Shown: positions 23,207-35,269 of the stretch, piece after piece
Layout: the number at the start of each line of letters is the position of its first letter
How positions within the stretch are numbered: position 1 is the first letter of the stretch
Assembly: GCA_003290165.1 (NCBI GenBank)
Contig: QNQO01000543.1
Span: forward strand, 372,001 to 436,000
Direction: 5' to 3'
Source: Berberis thunbergii
Lineage: Eukaryota; Streptophyta; Magnoliopsida; Ranunculales; Berberidaceae
DNA length: 64,000 bases
Program-made: the position numbers and the translations under genes
Notes under the pieces: model-generated
What the model was told of the DNA's origin: nothing
Database searches by the model: none
The model's input: the letters and a program-made list of their open reading frames with translations, nothing else

Positions 23207-25125
23207 ATGAAGTCCTTCATGAAAACCATCGCACCAACTGTCGTGCATTATATCCTCTCTCCTCTCTTACACTTTCCTTTCTCTTCTACACCTAAGCTTC
23301 ATCTATCTCCTCTGTCCTACTCAATGATTTCACCAACTTTTGTTATCAAAGAGACCCCCCAGAGCCATGAACGCTATGAACTCTATGCAACGATACATTG
23401 TTTGGGCAGACCTCATCACTTATTCAGATCTCATCAAGTGTGTTATTGCCCGTGGGGCATTCGAAGAAGGTAAGCTTATCCACGAGCACATTTATTCCAA
23501 TGGGTATAATCCCCAAGCGTTTATAAACAACATTCTTATCAATGTGTATGTCAAGTTTAATTTAATGGATGAAGCGCGATGCTTGTTTGATCAAATGTGT
23601 GAGAGAAATGTTGTCATTTGGACTACGATGATTTCTGCTTATTCTAACCGTAAGCTCAATGAAGAAGCTTTGGGGAGTTTGATTTTGATGCAGAGAGAAG
23701 CTGTGAAGCCTAAAATGTTTACTTTTTTTCATTGGTTCTGGGAACTTGTGATGGGTTAAAGACGCTTTGGCAGCTGCATTGTTGTGTAATTAAGTATGGC
23801 TTGGACTCTGATATATTTGTTCGGACTTCGGAGTGCCTTGATTGATGTTTACTCAAAATCGGGTGAAGTGGATAATGGGTTTGTTGTTTTCAGTGAGATG
23901 GCGACTGAGGATTTGGGTGTTTGGAACTCGATTATTGGTGGTTTTGCGCAGAACGGTGATGGCAATGAGGCTTTGAATATCTAGAAAAGAATGAAAAGAG
24001 CTGGCTTGACCACTAACCAGGCTACATTGACGAGTGTTTTGGGAGCTTGTACTGGTTTGGTGTTGCTAGAATTGGAAGACAGGTGCACAGCCATATAATA
24101 AAGTTCGACAGAGACCTGATTATTAATAATGCACTTTTGGATATGTATTGCAAGTGTGGGAGCTTGAAGGATGCAAATTCTGCTATTGAGCGTATGTCTG
24201 AGAGAGATGTAATCTCTTGGAGCACGATCATAGCAGGGTTAGCACAGAATGGACACAGTTTTGAAGCATTGGGACTTTTTGATTCAATGAAAGCATCCGG
24301 GCCAACGCCAAACTATATTACGATCGTGGGTGTTTTGTTTGCTTGTGGTCATGCAAGTCTAGTGGATGATGGATGGTACTGCTTTCAGTCAATGAAAAGG
24401 CTTTATGGTATAGAGCCTGGAAGGGAACACTATGGTTGCATGGTTGATCTTCTCGGGAGAGCAGGAAAACTTGATGAAGCAGTTAAATTCATTCTGGAAA
24501 TGCAATGTGAAGCAGATACAGTATCCTGGAGGACTCTTCTTGGTAGGGTGCATCGAAATGTGGATCTAGCCACCTATGTAGCTAAGAAAATTCTAGAGCT
24601 GGAACCCCAAGATGAAGGGACTTACATACTTTTATTTAATATTTATGCCAATTCTCAGAGATGGGAAGACGTTGCAGAAGTGAGAAAGGCCATGAAAGGC
24701 AGAGGATTAAAGAAAGAGCCAGGATGTAGTTGGATTGAGGTTGATAAACAGGTTCATGCCTTTACTATAGGAGATAAATCACATCCATGTATTGATAAAA
24801 TCAACAAGGAGTTGAACCAGTTGATAAGAAAAATAATGGAACTGAGTTATGCCCCTGACACACATTTTGTGTTGCACGATCTGGAAGGTGAACAACAGGA
24901 AGACTCGCTGCGTTACCATAGTGAGAAGTTGGCTATTGTGTACGGTTTAATAAGCTTGTCAAAGGAGAAGCCTGTTAGGATCATGAAGAACCTAAGGATT
25001 TGCGGGGACTGTCATACCTTTGCTAAACATGTCTCGAAAGCGAAGATAGGTATATCATAATTATGGATTCTGTCCGTTACCATCATTTGAAGGGCGGTGT
25101 TTGCTCTTGTGGAGATTATTGGTAG
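23207..25125 (+). pseudogene. REME1-like DYW-type PPR protein pseudogene
   Basis: Relative of Arabidopsis REME1 (At2g03880), a mitochondrial PPR-DYW protein for C-to-U RNA editing. A start-like ATG at 23207 opens a Ser/Leu-rich leader. PPR motifs follow (FINNILINVYVKFNLMDEAR; VVIWTTMISAYSNRKLNEEA; VISWSTIIAGLAQNGHSFEA), then E/E+ motifs (EPGCSWIEVDKQVHAF) and the DYW domain ([40 protein letters not shown] ending at 25122). Lesions: frameshift near 23350, frameshift near 23720, TAG at 23982-23984, frameshift near 24060, an in-frame loss of three residues near 24545, and a frameshift near 25045 just before the DYW end. The gene is intronless, as is common for PPR genes. A functional copy presumably exists elsewhere. 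Confidence 0.85.
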
Positions 25126-26895
25126 GGTTGTCCATGATCATCTCACAGACTTCATATTTTTGGCATATTGGAGAACTTCAAGTTGACGATTAAAACTTTT
25201 CAAGCCAGGCTGAAGTGCCCAACATCAGTTCAAGAAAAATGAACAAGGGCAAAGATAAGGGCATTAGGGATGGTTTCCAGTTATCATAGGCTTTAAACTC
25301 TTGTTCATACAGGACAGAAGCAATTATCAGATTTCATAGGACGACATAAGAGGGGATAAATCTCAAATACATAGGTTAGTGATTTGGTTTATGTGATCAT
25401 AAATCTGTATCTTCTCTTTCCTAGAATTAGTTTGAACAGATGGTCTACAACTCTAATTTAACGGTTGTCCTTTTTTTTTCTTTGGCAGATCCTATGTACA
25501 TTTAGGTGGGCTATAGCAGGAAATGCATCTGATAATATGTACTGCACGCTTATTGCTCATAGTGCTAATGGAACAATGGCTGGCTACACCTGTTTTACAA
25601 TGGGGCAAAGTTAATGAAGGCACTGTTACATACTGTTCCATGTAAGTTACTCCCAGTGATGCCTTTCCCACCTTCTGCTTGCAGTGAAGATACTATTATA
25701 ATGCTATCAAGTCATGATATCCACATGCATAACATTGTCTTCCATTCTTAACTGTGTAGGATATGAAACTATTATATAAGAAAACCATGTAACACTTCAT
25801 GGATTACTTTGCATTGGTTAATGGCTTGCTTGTGCAGCGTGTCATTGAAACACAAAATAAGGAGTCACTTTGTGATGTGATAGGATGTGGGCAAGGAAGG
25901 CTCTTGTCTTCAACCAGCCAGCCACGTTTCTTGAATGTCAAGTTGTCAACGATCCCCCTTAAACACAGGTGAAAGAACCACCAACCCAGGTGAAAAGAAC
26001 ACCAAACAAGGTGAAAGAACTACCAACCCAGCTGAAAGAACCCCAACCCCTCCAATCGGATAGGGAAACTCTCATGGATGACAAGCCGGTGAGTTGACCT
26101 CACTAGGTGAGTTAAAACTTCTGGGTTCGAAGGTTTTCCGCTTTTTTGTCTTTTGGTTCCTCACTGCTTGGTTTTAATCTGGATAGTTGTTTAATAACAT
26201 GGAATTCATGGAAGCTCGCACTATAACTCTTTCTCTAACTTCTTGCAAGTCCCCTTCTGCTGTGCCATGGAGCAGCCTTTTTGTTTGATTAATTGAAGTC
26301 AAATAAATGGAAATGCATTATCTGTGAATCTATTCAACATAAATGATGATACACCACCGACCCTAGACATCATCAAACTATGGCCTAAACCTGAGCTTTT
26401 CTTTAGGGATGACTATCAATTGCACATAGTTAGGACATCAAACTAAATAATACCTTTTTGTTTTAATACTATGTAAAATCGATTTTTACACCTATGAAAA
26501 TCGAATACGCATCTCGTTTAATACTTAACACTACCAATGTTGGGGGTAAGACTTGAACCCAAGACCTTCCATGAGGTTGGTAAAATGAACATAGATGTTG
26601 ATAATCTGTTGGTGATTGGTGAATCCAATTAATTTTACCAATTAAAATCTATCCTTTGTAAAATAAAATTTGGGGCTCCTCTAATCCAGGCCTTGTGCGG
26701 TTGCACCTAGCTAGAGCTGGGCCTGACTACAACCGCAATGTTTAGAAGTCAGTGAAGCCATGGAAATCAACTATATCTCCTCACTGTCTCACCTTAAAAC
26801 CGATTTTTTTTTTTTATTGTTATTTTTTTGTCTTGAACAATCAAAGTGAAAACAGTCTGCCCATACAATGGAATCGATGAACCACCGCCACATAC
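25126..26895. other. Intergenic downstream of PPR pseudogene
   Basis: No recognisable coding content. Contains a short tandem repeat (25967-26050) and several long AT-rich stretches. Confidence 0.4.
25967..26050. repeat. ~22-bp minisatellite, four copies
   Basis: Four imperfect copies of AGGTGAAAGAACCACCAACCC in tandem. Confidence 0.75.
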
Positions 26896-27240
26896 CACTA
26901 CAAGAACAGAAATTCTAACTGTCGAGGAAACATTACATTTACCAAGGAATTTTTCTCAACTAAACCAATATCCTTGTCAATAGGCACATTTACCAACAAA
27001 AACACAATTTCCTTGGTAAACTATAAAATTATTTTGACATTTTATTTTTATAAAATTTTGTCCATGAGATTCCTTTTGACCCTGCCACTGCCACTGCCAC
27101 AATTCCCTTTTGTTGCTAAAGAGTATTCGTTTTACCAATGAGATTTCTTCCTTGCTAAAAGAAGTAGAGTTTTCCCAATGAACATGGTTCCTTGGCGTAA
27201 TGATTTCACTTTTTAAATTTCAATCGACCATCAAGTGTTC
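26896..27240 (+). mobile_element. CACTA transposon left end (orphan terminus)
   Basis: Begins with the CACTA-superfamily terminus CACTACAAGAACAGAAATTC. Subterminal DNA repeats the word TTACCAAGGAA and its complement TTCCTTGGTAAA. No matching CACTA right end of this family was found downstream, so the element's extent is unknown. Confidence 0.55.
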
Positions 27241-29911
27241 ACGAGATGAAATCAGTTCAGTCTCGTTTCATCTCTAAAACCCTAAACTAAAGTTCCCTCC
27301 CTTACAAATCCCAAATTTTGTTCCTAAAATCCTAGCATTCATTTTCCATGGACTGTAGCAGAATCTCTATTGTTGAAGAGATTTGAAACTCTCTTTTCTG
27401 TCTGCCTTTCTCCATTGTTGTCAATTTCTATTCTCGATTGTAATTGAAAGGTTGAAGTAAACAACTGAAGTACTCAATTGTGAATCATTTTTGGAGAAGT
27501 TTAACAGATCTGTAGATCTTTAAATTCGAGGTAATTTAGTCTTGAAGAACTTTAATGGAGGATTTCGTGGTCTCTTAGTTTAGTTGAAATCTCCGTTTTA
27601 TCTTATTGAGGTCAATAATGGTGGAATTTCTGGAAAGGATTGATCAGGTGGCATTTTACCGTTTTATCTTATCAAGGTCAATAATGGCGGAATTTCTGGA
27701 AATGATTGATCAGGTGGCATTTTGCTTTTGCTATGATGAATTTTTGAATTTTGTGGTTTCTTAGTTGAAGTATTCATTATTCAGATAATCGTATCGTTCA
27801 GATCTTAAGTAATCATCTCACTTTCTCGAATCTTTCTCAAGTTCTCTAATTGTTGTTTGAATTAGTACATAAGCTATGTTTTGCTTGATTGAATCAATGG
27901 AGAAAATTTTGGACGAGTTGAGGAAAATTAGGTCCAAGGTCAGTACACTGTTTATTGCAGAACGGTTCGAATGAAGTGGTTAAATAGGTTTTGTTTAATC
28001 AGTTTCTGATACGAGATTCGGAAGCTAGTTGGAGGAGTTTCAGGACCCCGATTTCACAAAAGATAATGGAGTAAGTGAGGAGTTTTGCTTGTTGTTTTAT
28101 TTTAGTTTTGAGTAATCTGTTGGATTCCATGCAGTTTGTTTGCAATTTAAATTATTAAAATTTGTAATAACTATTTGGTAAACTACATTTTTCCTTCTCT
28201 AACCGCTTTATTTCTTGAACTTCAAGATCAGGACTAGCTGAGAAGAAGCTAGTGTGTTAAAAAGAGATGGAAGACCATCTTTGGATGTGGTAGTGAACAT
28301 TGTTGAACTGTACCTTATTTGCCAAACAGTTTCCAGTTGAAGCGAACTTGAGGTGATTCCCATTTTAGTGTCTAGTGCATCTAAGATAATTTTTTTGAAC
28401 TTTTTTTTATTGAACCATATCGTTAAATTAAACAAATAAGTAAAAATAGTGTCGTACCTCTGCTTGTGATCTAGCCCAAGCCCCTAACACATCAATTTAT
28501 ACCTACAAATGATTGTAGCTTGAAAGGCCTTTGGCTTTGTCAATTCAAGTTCAATTTCTTGACTCTACTTGGGGCAACAAGTCTGCAAGGGTAGTGTCTT
28601 AGGTGAATGCAGCTAAGTAGCTAGAGGTTGGATGATGAGGGTTTCACATTGGGTGGTTTTTGGAATCTCTACTTTGTGGATAGGATGAAACTAAGAAAGA
28701 AAGGTTAGGTAGTTTTGTATAATGGTGGATCTTAGAGCAAGGTTTGGTATATTTGTATAATGGTGGATCTTAAGGGATGTGTTTGGACAATGTTTTTCTA
28801 GTTTTGTGCTTTTTTATAGGGGTTGAACCCAGTGCTATTCTGTAAAATTTCACATTAAAGTGTGTGATTGTAGAATTTCTATGTTCTGCGAATTGGATAG
28901 AGATGTGATTTTCTATGTAGCTAGTAGCACATCACTGCTGTGCTTTGTTAAATCCCCATATTAAATAATTTATATCATGCTTCAAGTATTAAATGTAAAT
29001 TGTGTGTGCATCCAAGACCTAGTTCATCCATTTTGAATGTATTTTTTGAATCAATGCTCTGAATGTCAATGCCATTTTGCTTTTTACTAATATTTGGATA
29101 AGATCATTCATCTTTGTTATTGAATGGCTTTCATTGGTGTATTCTAAGGGTTCAATTCAACAGTTTGTCCAAATACTTCTATTTTTCTCCCAATACCTCC
29201 TTGCTATCGACTTAGTTCTGAAAGTCCTTTCTGGCGAACTCTTTTAGTGATTGTCTTTTCATATGGATTTTTTTTTAAACAATCAATGATATTTCAAAGA
29301 GTTTTTAGGCCATAGGTTTTTAACTATTTTTATTCTGAAATATAGCTTAATTAGAAATTTTGCTGAAAAATACTTCTAGTTAGCTATTTGTCAACATTTT
29401 TGAATATCTTTTTTTTTTGCCTCTAATTACTTCGAAGTGTTCAAACACTTGAGAAAGAGAATGTCTAGTCTTAGTTGATTCTGGACTACCTAGCCAGCGC
29501 GTAATGCCATATGCACTACTTTCCTTTTTGTGTTTCTCATGTTTACACCTCCTAATTGGTTTTATTAATAGTGTGTTTGTATCGCTCTTTTTAACGCTTA
29601 AGAGTCAAAATGAACTTGAGGCTAGGTATCTGAAGCTGTACGTGCCTCTTTACTATAGGGTCCACTGTCAACCACCCAAAAGTTGGCTAGCCATTCGCCA
29701 ATTCCCTATCGTAAATCATGCAAGAGATACAACTGATTGAACTTTTATTTAAGTGGCTCACTAATTAACGTGTTACTTCATGCACTTCGAGAGTGATATT
29801 CTCTATGATATATAGTATGAACTGAATTTTGCATTGTTTATATCTTTATTTAGGGCCTCGTGTCATATATATGGTTTGCAACTATAAATGACTCCATAAT
29901 GCTTTTTACAC

Positions 29912-29942
<31 letters not shown>

Positions 29943-31429
29943 TTCATGTGGAGGCAATGATTCAGGCCATTAGTAATTTAATGATCTTGACAAAGGTGAA
30001 ACTTATGCAATGACAATTGGCAATCATATCTGGTTGGCATTTTCCAGAGCTTGCAAAGATCGTGCGAAGTGACAATCTTTATGCCAAGGTAGTGAGGTTG
30101 ATGGGAAACCATACAAATGCTGCCAATCTTGATTTCTTGGAGCTATGTTAACTTTCAAGCTTTCCAAAAAGAGTAATTGTATCTTGCATATGGAGCAACC
30201 ATCAAATGGTTTTCCTGGAAAGCAAGGATTGTGTGTATCAACATTTCATGATTCAGTGCACTTGTAGTCTAAAGATCTCTCTCCAATATTGATTTGGGGA
30301 AGATGGGTACTAGAGTTTCATGGTCTCTTGATATCTCTTGAATCATTTTTCCCATATTTCTTGGTTTGTCTTTATCTCATGAAATATCATAGAACACCAT
30401 GGTTTCTACACACTGCTTATCAAATGCATCAAAACAATTTCAAGTGTTACAAGCAAAAGCTTTTATTCTTCCAGCGCTGTTTTTAGATTGGTAGCTTTTA
30501 CTTTCCCTTTTACCAATTTCTTTTTATTTCTTTTTTGATGTCATTTTTATTCAATGTTATTGACTGATGCTTCATGAAGTGACTGATAAACCAATATGTG
30601 TTTTTGCAGGGTGTGGTTTACTTTGGGATTTGTTGATATTGCAGTATCTATGAGTATACCTTGTCTTAGTGTTTCCATGCTGCCGGGTTTCTAATTTGAT
30701 GGATTCCTTTGACGGATGGAGCCAATTTTATCATTTGCTACAGCTCCTGACTATGCATATTTTCCCATGTACTCTTATAGTTTCAGATTATGGTGATTCT
30801 CTCCTAAACCATTATGAACCTACAAAGCCAGTCGTCCTATGAAAAAAACAGGTATTTGATTATGACCACACCCGTAGGACTTGTTCTACACGTTTTTTTG
30901 TCTATTATCCAAGTCCCTATTTGCGGTTGCACTAAATAAGGGTGAAGCAATTTGTTTTGCGGTCTGCACTCAGGCCACTCTACGTTATTGTATTAGTCGA
31001 AGTATTTGCTTTTGTTGGTATGGCATACTTGCGCTGCTCCTGTATACGATCTTTTAAGAATAATTAGTTTTTAGTGATAAAATAAGAGATAGCGCGTCTG
31101 TATCATTTAGCTTCTTTGGAGACAATTGGAGTCTGATTTTAATTTCTATTACATTTTATGACGCAAACAACTTGAAATACAATAACAAGACTAATTAATT
31201 TGTGTTGCAGTTCATACTTGTTATTTTCCCATTCTGTCGAGCTTTATGTATCTTGCTTAGCTGTGATAGTTGTAGTCTGTAGATGTATATTGCATAGCTC
31301 TGGTCGGTATCATTGCAGAGGTGTTGCTATGAATATCTCCCTTAAGACATTAGGATAGAACTATGTTTAAAGCTTAAATGGAATACTTACCAAATTTTCC
31401 TCATAAAGATGTTGAATCAGTCCTTATCT
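27241..31429. other. Long non-coding stretch, possible interior of CACTA element
   Basis: No recognisable gene. It begins like a 5' leader (AAAACCCTAAACTAAAG) and contains a 66-bp tandem duplication (27594-27725), an exon-like MEKILDELRKIRSK before a GT donor (27898-27940), a poly-T tract near 29920-29945, and only short unassignable ORFs. It could be the body of the element starting at 26896. Confidence 0.4.
27594..27725. repeat. 66-bp tandem duplication
   Basis: Two adjacent copies starting CGTTTTATCTTAT and ending GATTGATCAGGTGGCATTTT, differing at a few positions. Confidence 0.85.
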
Positions 31430-31740
31430 TTCCTGCAATATTGCTCATAAAGGTGTTGAATCAACCAAAGCAGATACAAAGCCTGGGTGGTGCTTATACA
31501 TACTATCCACCGGCCTATTCACATCCAATAGGTCATGCTTCTTAACCACCGAAAAACTGAAGTCTGAAACATATATCTTCAGATTTTCTATGCACTCCAA
31601 GAGTTCCACAGGATGAGGATCATCCAGCTTGTCAATTGCTTTGCTTAAATTCTAGACATACGGTCAGCCAAATTTTGGTCCAGTTTTGCACCAATCACCA
31701 TATGTGATCTGCTCCACTGCCATCATTGCTAGGCTGTGCA
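31430..31740 (-). pseudogene. Unrecognised coding-like remnant
   Basis: On the minus strand two stretches read like protein: AMMAVEQITYGDWCKTGPKF (before a TGA) and LSKAIDKLDDPHPVELLECI, then IENLKIYVSDF, and in a shifted frame HDLLDVNRPVDSMYKHHPGF. The composition and codon pattern look coding, but stops and a frameshift break it. I do not recognise the family. Confidence 0.35.
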
Positions 31741-31893
31741 GTTAAAACGGCGTTATAATGCCGATATAACTCTTAATGGGGGTGAGCCGTTACGTTATGA
31801 CATTATCACGTTATAGTATCAAAGCTCCGATATAACGGCGTTATATGACTGTTATTGAGAATACGTTTTTTTTTTCAATAACCCCGTTTTAAC
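31741..31893. mobile_element. MITE-like element with GTTAAAACGG inverted ends
   Basis: A 153-bp stretch whose first 16 bases GTTAAAACGGCGTTAT match, with one difference, the complement of its last 16. Internally it repeats CGTTATA/TATAACG words. No clear target duplication. Confidence 0.5.
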
Positions 31894-33162
31894 GTTTTGT
31901 TCTAACATATTAAAAAAAAATCACCCATTTCATTTTCGATCGAACGAGAACCCTAGACTCATAGGAAATAAGGACTTGAGCTAGCCGTCACCAATCGACA
32001 GAGAATCAGACCTCGCCGTTTGACAGAGAATGAGAACGAGAGTAGAAGAAGGGAAGAAGACGAAGAGTCGATCGCACTCTCTGTTGTGATCTCACTTAGG
32101 GATAATTTAGTTGGTTTCACCACTTTTGTGGATGCACTACAAGAAAAGTCATCATTTATATTACATGTTTATAGCGTTTTTGTCCAAAGTGCTATAATTA
32201 CATCACACACCCTCATTCATACATTTCTCAATAGCATTTTTTAAATTTTGCTATGAAAAAAAGTCAAATTTTAATGACTTTCAAAATCGAAAAGCTATCT
32301 AAATTGGCGGACGTTTTGGCGCTCCTCCAAAATATACATTCAGCGCGCCCTTATCTCTCCTCTCCCCCACACCAAATATTCAGTATAAGCCTAAAAAAAT
32401 AGACCTTCAATTCCCTCTTCCTCCTGATCTTCATGTCCTTGCGATGACCTTCATTTCCTCTAGCTTCGCCTCTCTCTCTCTAAGATCAGGGGAATGTCGA
32501 CGATTTATGGTGAGTTCCTTCAATTGTTTTCCCTAAGATCTAGGTTTCGTTTATGGTGAATTTTCTTGGTTTATTTCGGCGAACCGAAGAGTTTCGACAG
32601 AGAGATTACTTGAAGGTCTTCGGCATGGTGAGTTCCTTCAATTTTTCTCTTGATTTTCTATTTCTTAAATGGGGTTTTCTCTTATTTTCTTCTCGTTTCA
32701 CTGATGCTGGATCTGTAAAAATTTCCAGCGATTTTTTTGGGTATTATGTTATCATTTGGGTGGTTGAAGTTGATTGTACTGACTCTGTAACTCCCAAGAG
32801 AGAAAAAAAATCATCCTTTGATGGAGAAAAAATTGTGCCTTTTATTTGCTGATTCTCTAGAGATTTTTCCACTTTTGTGTGTCTTCCTTGTTACAGCTTT
32901 GTTCACAGCCGGACCAGCTACTACTCTTGACATGTTCCCTTCATGGCCTTTCAGATCCAACAAACTTCCAAGGTAATTTTCACTCATTTTCATAAATGGG
33001 GTTCTTAGATTTTCTTCAAAATTTTCATTAATAGTAGTTTTGATATGGGTTTTTGTTAATGAAGGTGAAAAGTGAGTGATGATAATTTTTGAACAAAATT
33101 TTCAAGTACCTATTTTAATTTTTGAAGAATATATTTTTTGACTTATTCAATATTAGTCTGAT

Positions 33163-33560
33163 GGATTGCAGCAGTAGACGTTATGATCTTCTATTAATGA
33201 TGCTTATTTTCAATTGTGTGGCGATGCTGTGTCAGTACTTGGCTGCTCGTATTGGTGTGGTCAGTGGAAAGAATGTTGCACAGGTAATTTTCTTTACTTT
33301 CTTTTACTTTTATTTTTTGTAGATATCCGCATAAAATTTATCTAGAGCTTGTAACTAATGCCTTTTATTCTCTAAGATATTCTAGTGTTCGTGCTGATGT
33401 GGATTTTTTCCATTTGGGCATTTCTGACATTTTTTGTTTGCTGTTGTCACAAGATTTGCAGTGAGGAGTATAGTAAGTCAACATGCTTTTTCTTAGGAGT
33501 TCAAGCAGAGTTTTTTTTCAGTGATTCTGTTGGACTTGACTATGGTAGTTATACAATTTG
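33163..33560 (+). pseudogene. EIN2 gene fragment
   Basis: Part of the NRAMP-like membrane domain of ETHYLENE INSENSITIVE 2. Exon part one (to 33293) reads MLIFNCVAMLCQYLAARIGV then VSGKNVAQ. An unspliced intron follows (33294-33453, GT-AG). Exon part two (33454 on) reads ICSEEYSKSTCFFLGVQAE and, after a frameshift in a T run, LLDLTMV. Both ends are truncated, so it is not functional. Confidence 0.8.
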
Positions 33561-33599
33561 CTTAATTTATTTTTTTTATAATATTTTATTTACCTGAAA

Positions 33600-34044
33600 C
33601 TCCGCCCGTTGCAACGGCCGGTCCCAAGCCCGGATAAAGGAGGAGGGTTGGTGTTAGGCTTGTGATAGCCAACCGTAAAAAACCCATCACATCCCTTTTC
33701 ATGGATATTGGTTCAAAAAATAAAATTAGAAATGAAAGAATTAGGAGATACTTACGTGAAGCGTCCATAGAGGAAAAAATTAGAGAAAGACGTTTAACTT
33801 GGTTTGGTCATGTGCGGAGGAGACCAAGCACGGCGTCAATTAGAAAATGTTTAGATTGGCAAGTTAATGGAGGGTGTAGACGGAGGGGACAACCGTTGAA
33901 AACTTGGATGAAGACGGTGAATGACGATATCATTGAGCTTGGATTAGGTGAGGAAATGTGGGAAGATCGCATTGCTTGGAGAACCAAAATTCATGTAGCC
34001 GACCCCGAAAATCTCGGGAATGGGCTTTGATGATTATGATGATG
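33600..34044 (+). mobile_element. 5'-truncated RTE-type LINE tail
   Basis: Holds the conserved RTE stretch AACGGCCGGTCCCAAGCCCG and the C-terminal end of the LINE reverse transcriptase (RRLTWFGHVRRRPSTASIRK, then CRRRGQPLKTWMK and WEDRIAWRTKIHVADP), with a TGATGA-type 3' tail. Confidence 0.8.
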
Positions 34045-34997
34045 ATTCAATATTAGTCTGATACGGTTTTCATATAGGTTAAAAAAGTGTGATTTTATAA
34101 TGGTTTTTGATGATTTTGTTGAGTACCCATTTGAAGTTTTTGAAGTGTTTTTGTGGTGATGGCGCAGAGAAGTTCAATATCACGAGGTGAGAGTACAGAT
34201 TCAAGATTTGCTCAGAATAACACTATTATCTCTTGCAGTAAAGCTGATTCTCAGTTAGAACCATAATCTCCTATCAGCAAAAGCCAAAAGGACACCATTT
34301 CAGTTTATTGACCAGAAACACCAACACCAACAACAACAACCACAGCTAGTGAAGATGGCAAGTGATGTATCAAGTAGATGCTTCCACATTACAGCCTCGA
34401 CATTGATTTCCCCTTGAGAAGTTTATATGGGCGTGTTGTAATAAAATTGGAACTTTTATAACATTTTGGAATCTCATGCTTTCCATTGAAGCTACTTTTT
34501 TTTTTAATTACTTATTTGTGAGCTCTTTGAAGAAATTGTACAACTAATGCCTTGTTTGTTGATTGTTGCAGCTGGAATAATTTTTGCCTAGTTTCACCCT
34601 GATACAGTTTTACAAGGTCACTGAGAATGGCTTTTTTCTGTCAACATGGCAAGGTCATTGTCAAATGCTCTCTTATAGAGTGTTGCAAGTATAAATGCTA
34701 ACCACTTCGTGAGAATTGCGGTAAGTTTGCATTTTGATTGAGTGGGTTTTCTTTTATACGTGAAACTTATTTTTACACAATCCAGATGAAAAAATATGAT
34801 ATAAAATAAAATAGCTATTTTGTACAACTTTCAATTTCAAGTCAGCTGTAAGCTATCGTTGCAAGAACATGCTAGTAGATCATAAGGTGGGATAAGAAAG
34901 CAGCTACTACAACAGAACATGAGACTTTAATTTTTTTCTTTTATATCATTATTTGAATTGATATTGCTGCTTTTCATGTGCGTATGTTTCAAGGCAG

Positions 34998-35269
34998 GGT
35001 TTTGTATTGACTCTTATGGCATTACTGAGCGGACAAATTTCTAGTGCATGTGATGGACTAACGGAAGCAGATGAGTTGGAGAATTATGTCGACTTTACGG
35101 AAGAAACGTACAAGAAAGCTAAGGAGTCTGATTCTAAGATCGTTGGTTTTGAAACAGCTATTAGGAGGCCTTACTTCCATGTGTGCCCTCCTGAAAGATT
35201 CAGAACTTGAATATTGGCATAACTATATCAACTTCATCGAAATAGAAGGTGATTTTAAGTTTTAACAAG
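34998..35269 (+). pseudogene. PRP39 pre-mRNA-processing factor gene fragment
   Basis: One exon-like piece behind an AG acceptor. It reads [20 protein letters not shown], then [16 protein letters not shown], and after a one-base frameshift near 35195 [19 protein letters not shown], matching the HAT-repeat region of plant PRP39, a U1 snRNP-associated splicing factor. It ends before a GT donor. Captured fragment, not a complete gene. Confidence 0.75.

Larger units (their letters stand above)
33163..34044 (+). mobile_element. EIN2-RTE chimeric insertion with 18-bp target duplication
   Basis: An 882-bp segment within the captured bZIP intron, bounded by ATTCAATATTAGTCTGAT at 33145-33162 and 34045-34062. 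The 5' part (33163 to about 33560) is a genomic EIN2 fragment with its intron. The 3' part (about 33600-34044) is an RTE-type LINE tail ending in a TGATGATTATGATGATG run. A perfect 18-bp repeat directly after the tail is what target-primed reverse transcription leaves, so the whole block probably moved as one unit. Confidence 0.7.
32897..34375 (+). pseudogene. TGA9/TGA10-type bZIP gene fragment (two exons)
   Basis: Captured fragment of a TGA-class bZIP transcription factor, covering the region N-terminal to the bZIP domain. Exon A (32897-32972) reads PATTLDMFPSWP before a one-base deletion and a GT donor. Exon B (34168 to about 34375) reads RGESTDSRFAQNN ... SPISK, then a Gln-rich run and KMASDVSS, and has a TAA in place of a Glu codon and a frameshift. 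The bZIP domain itself is absent. The intron between the exons is enlarged by the insertion at 33163-34044. The identification rests on recognising the FPSWP and GESTDS motifs. Confidence 0.6.
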
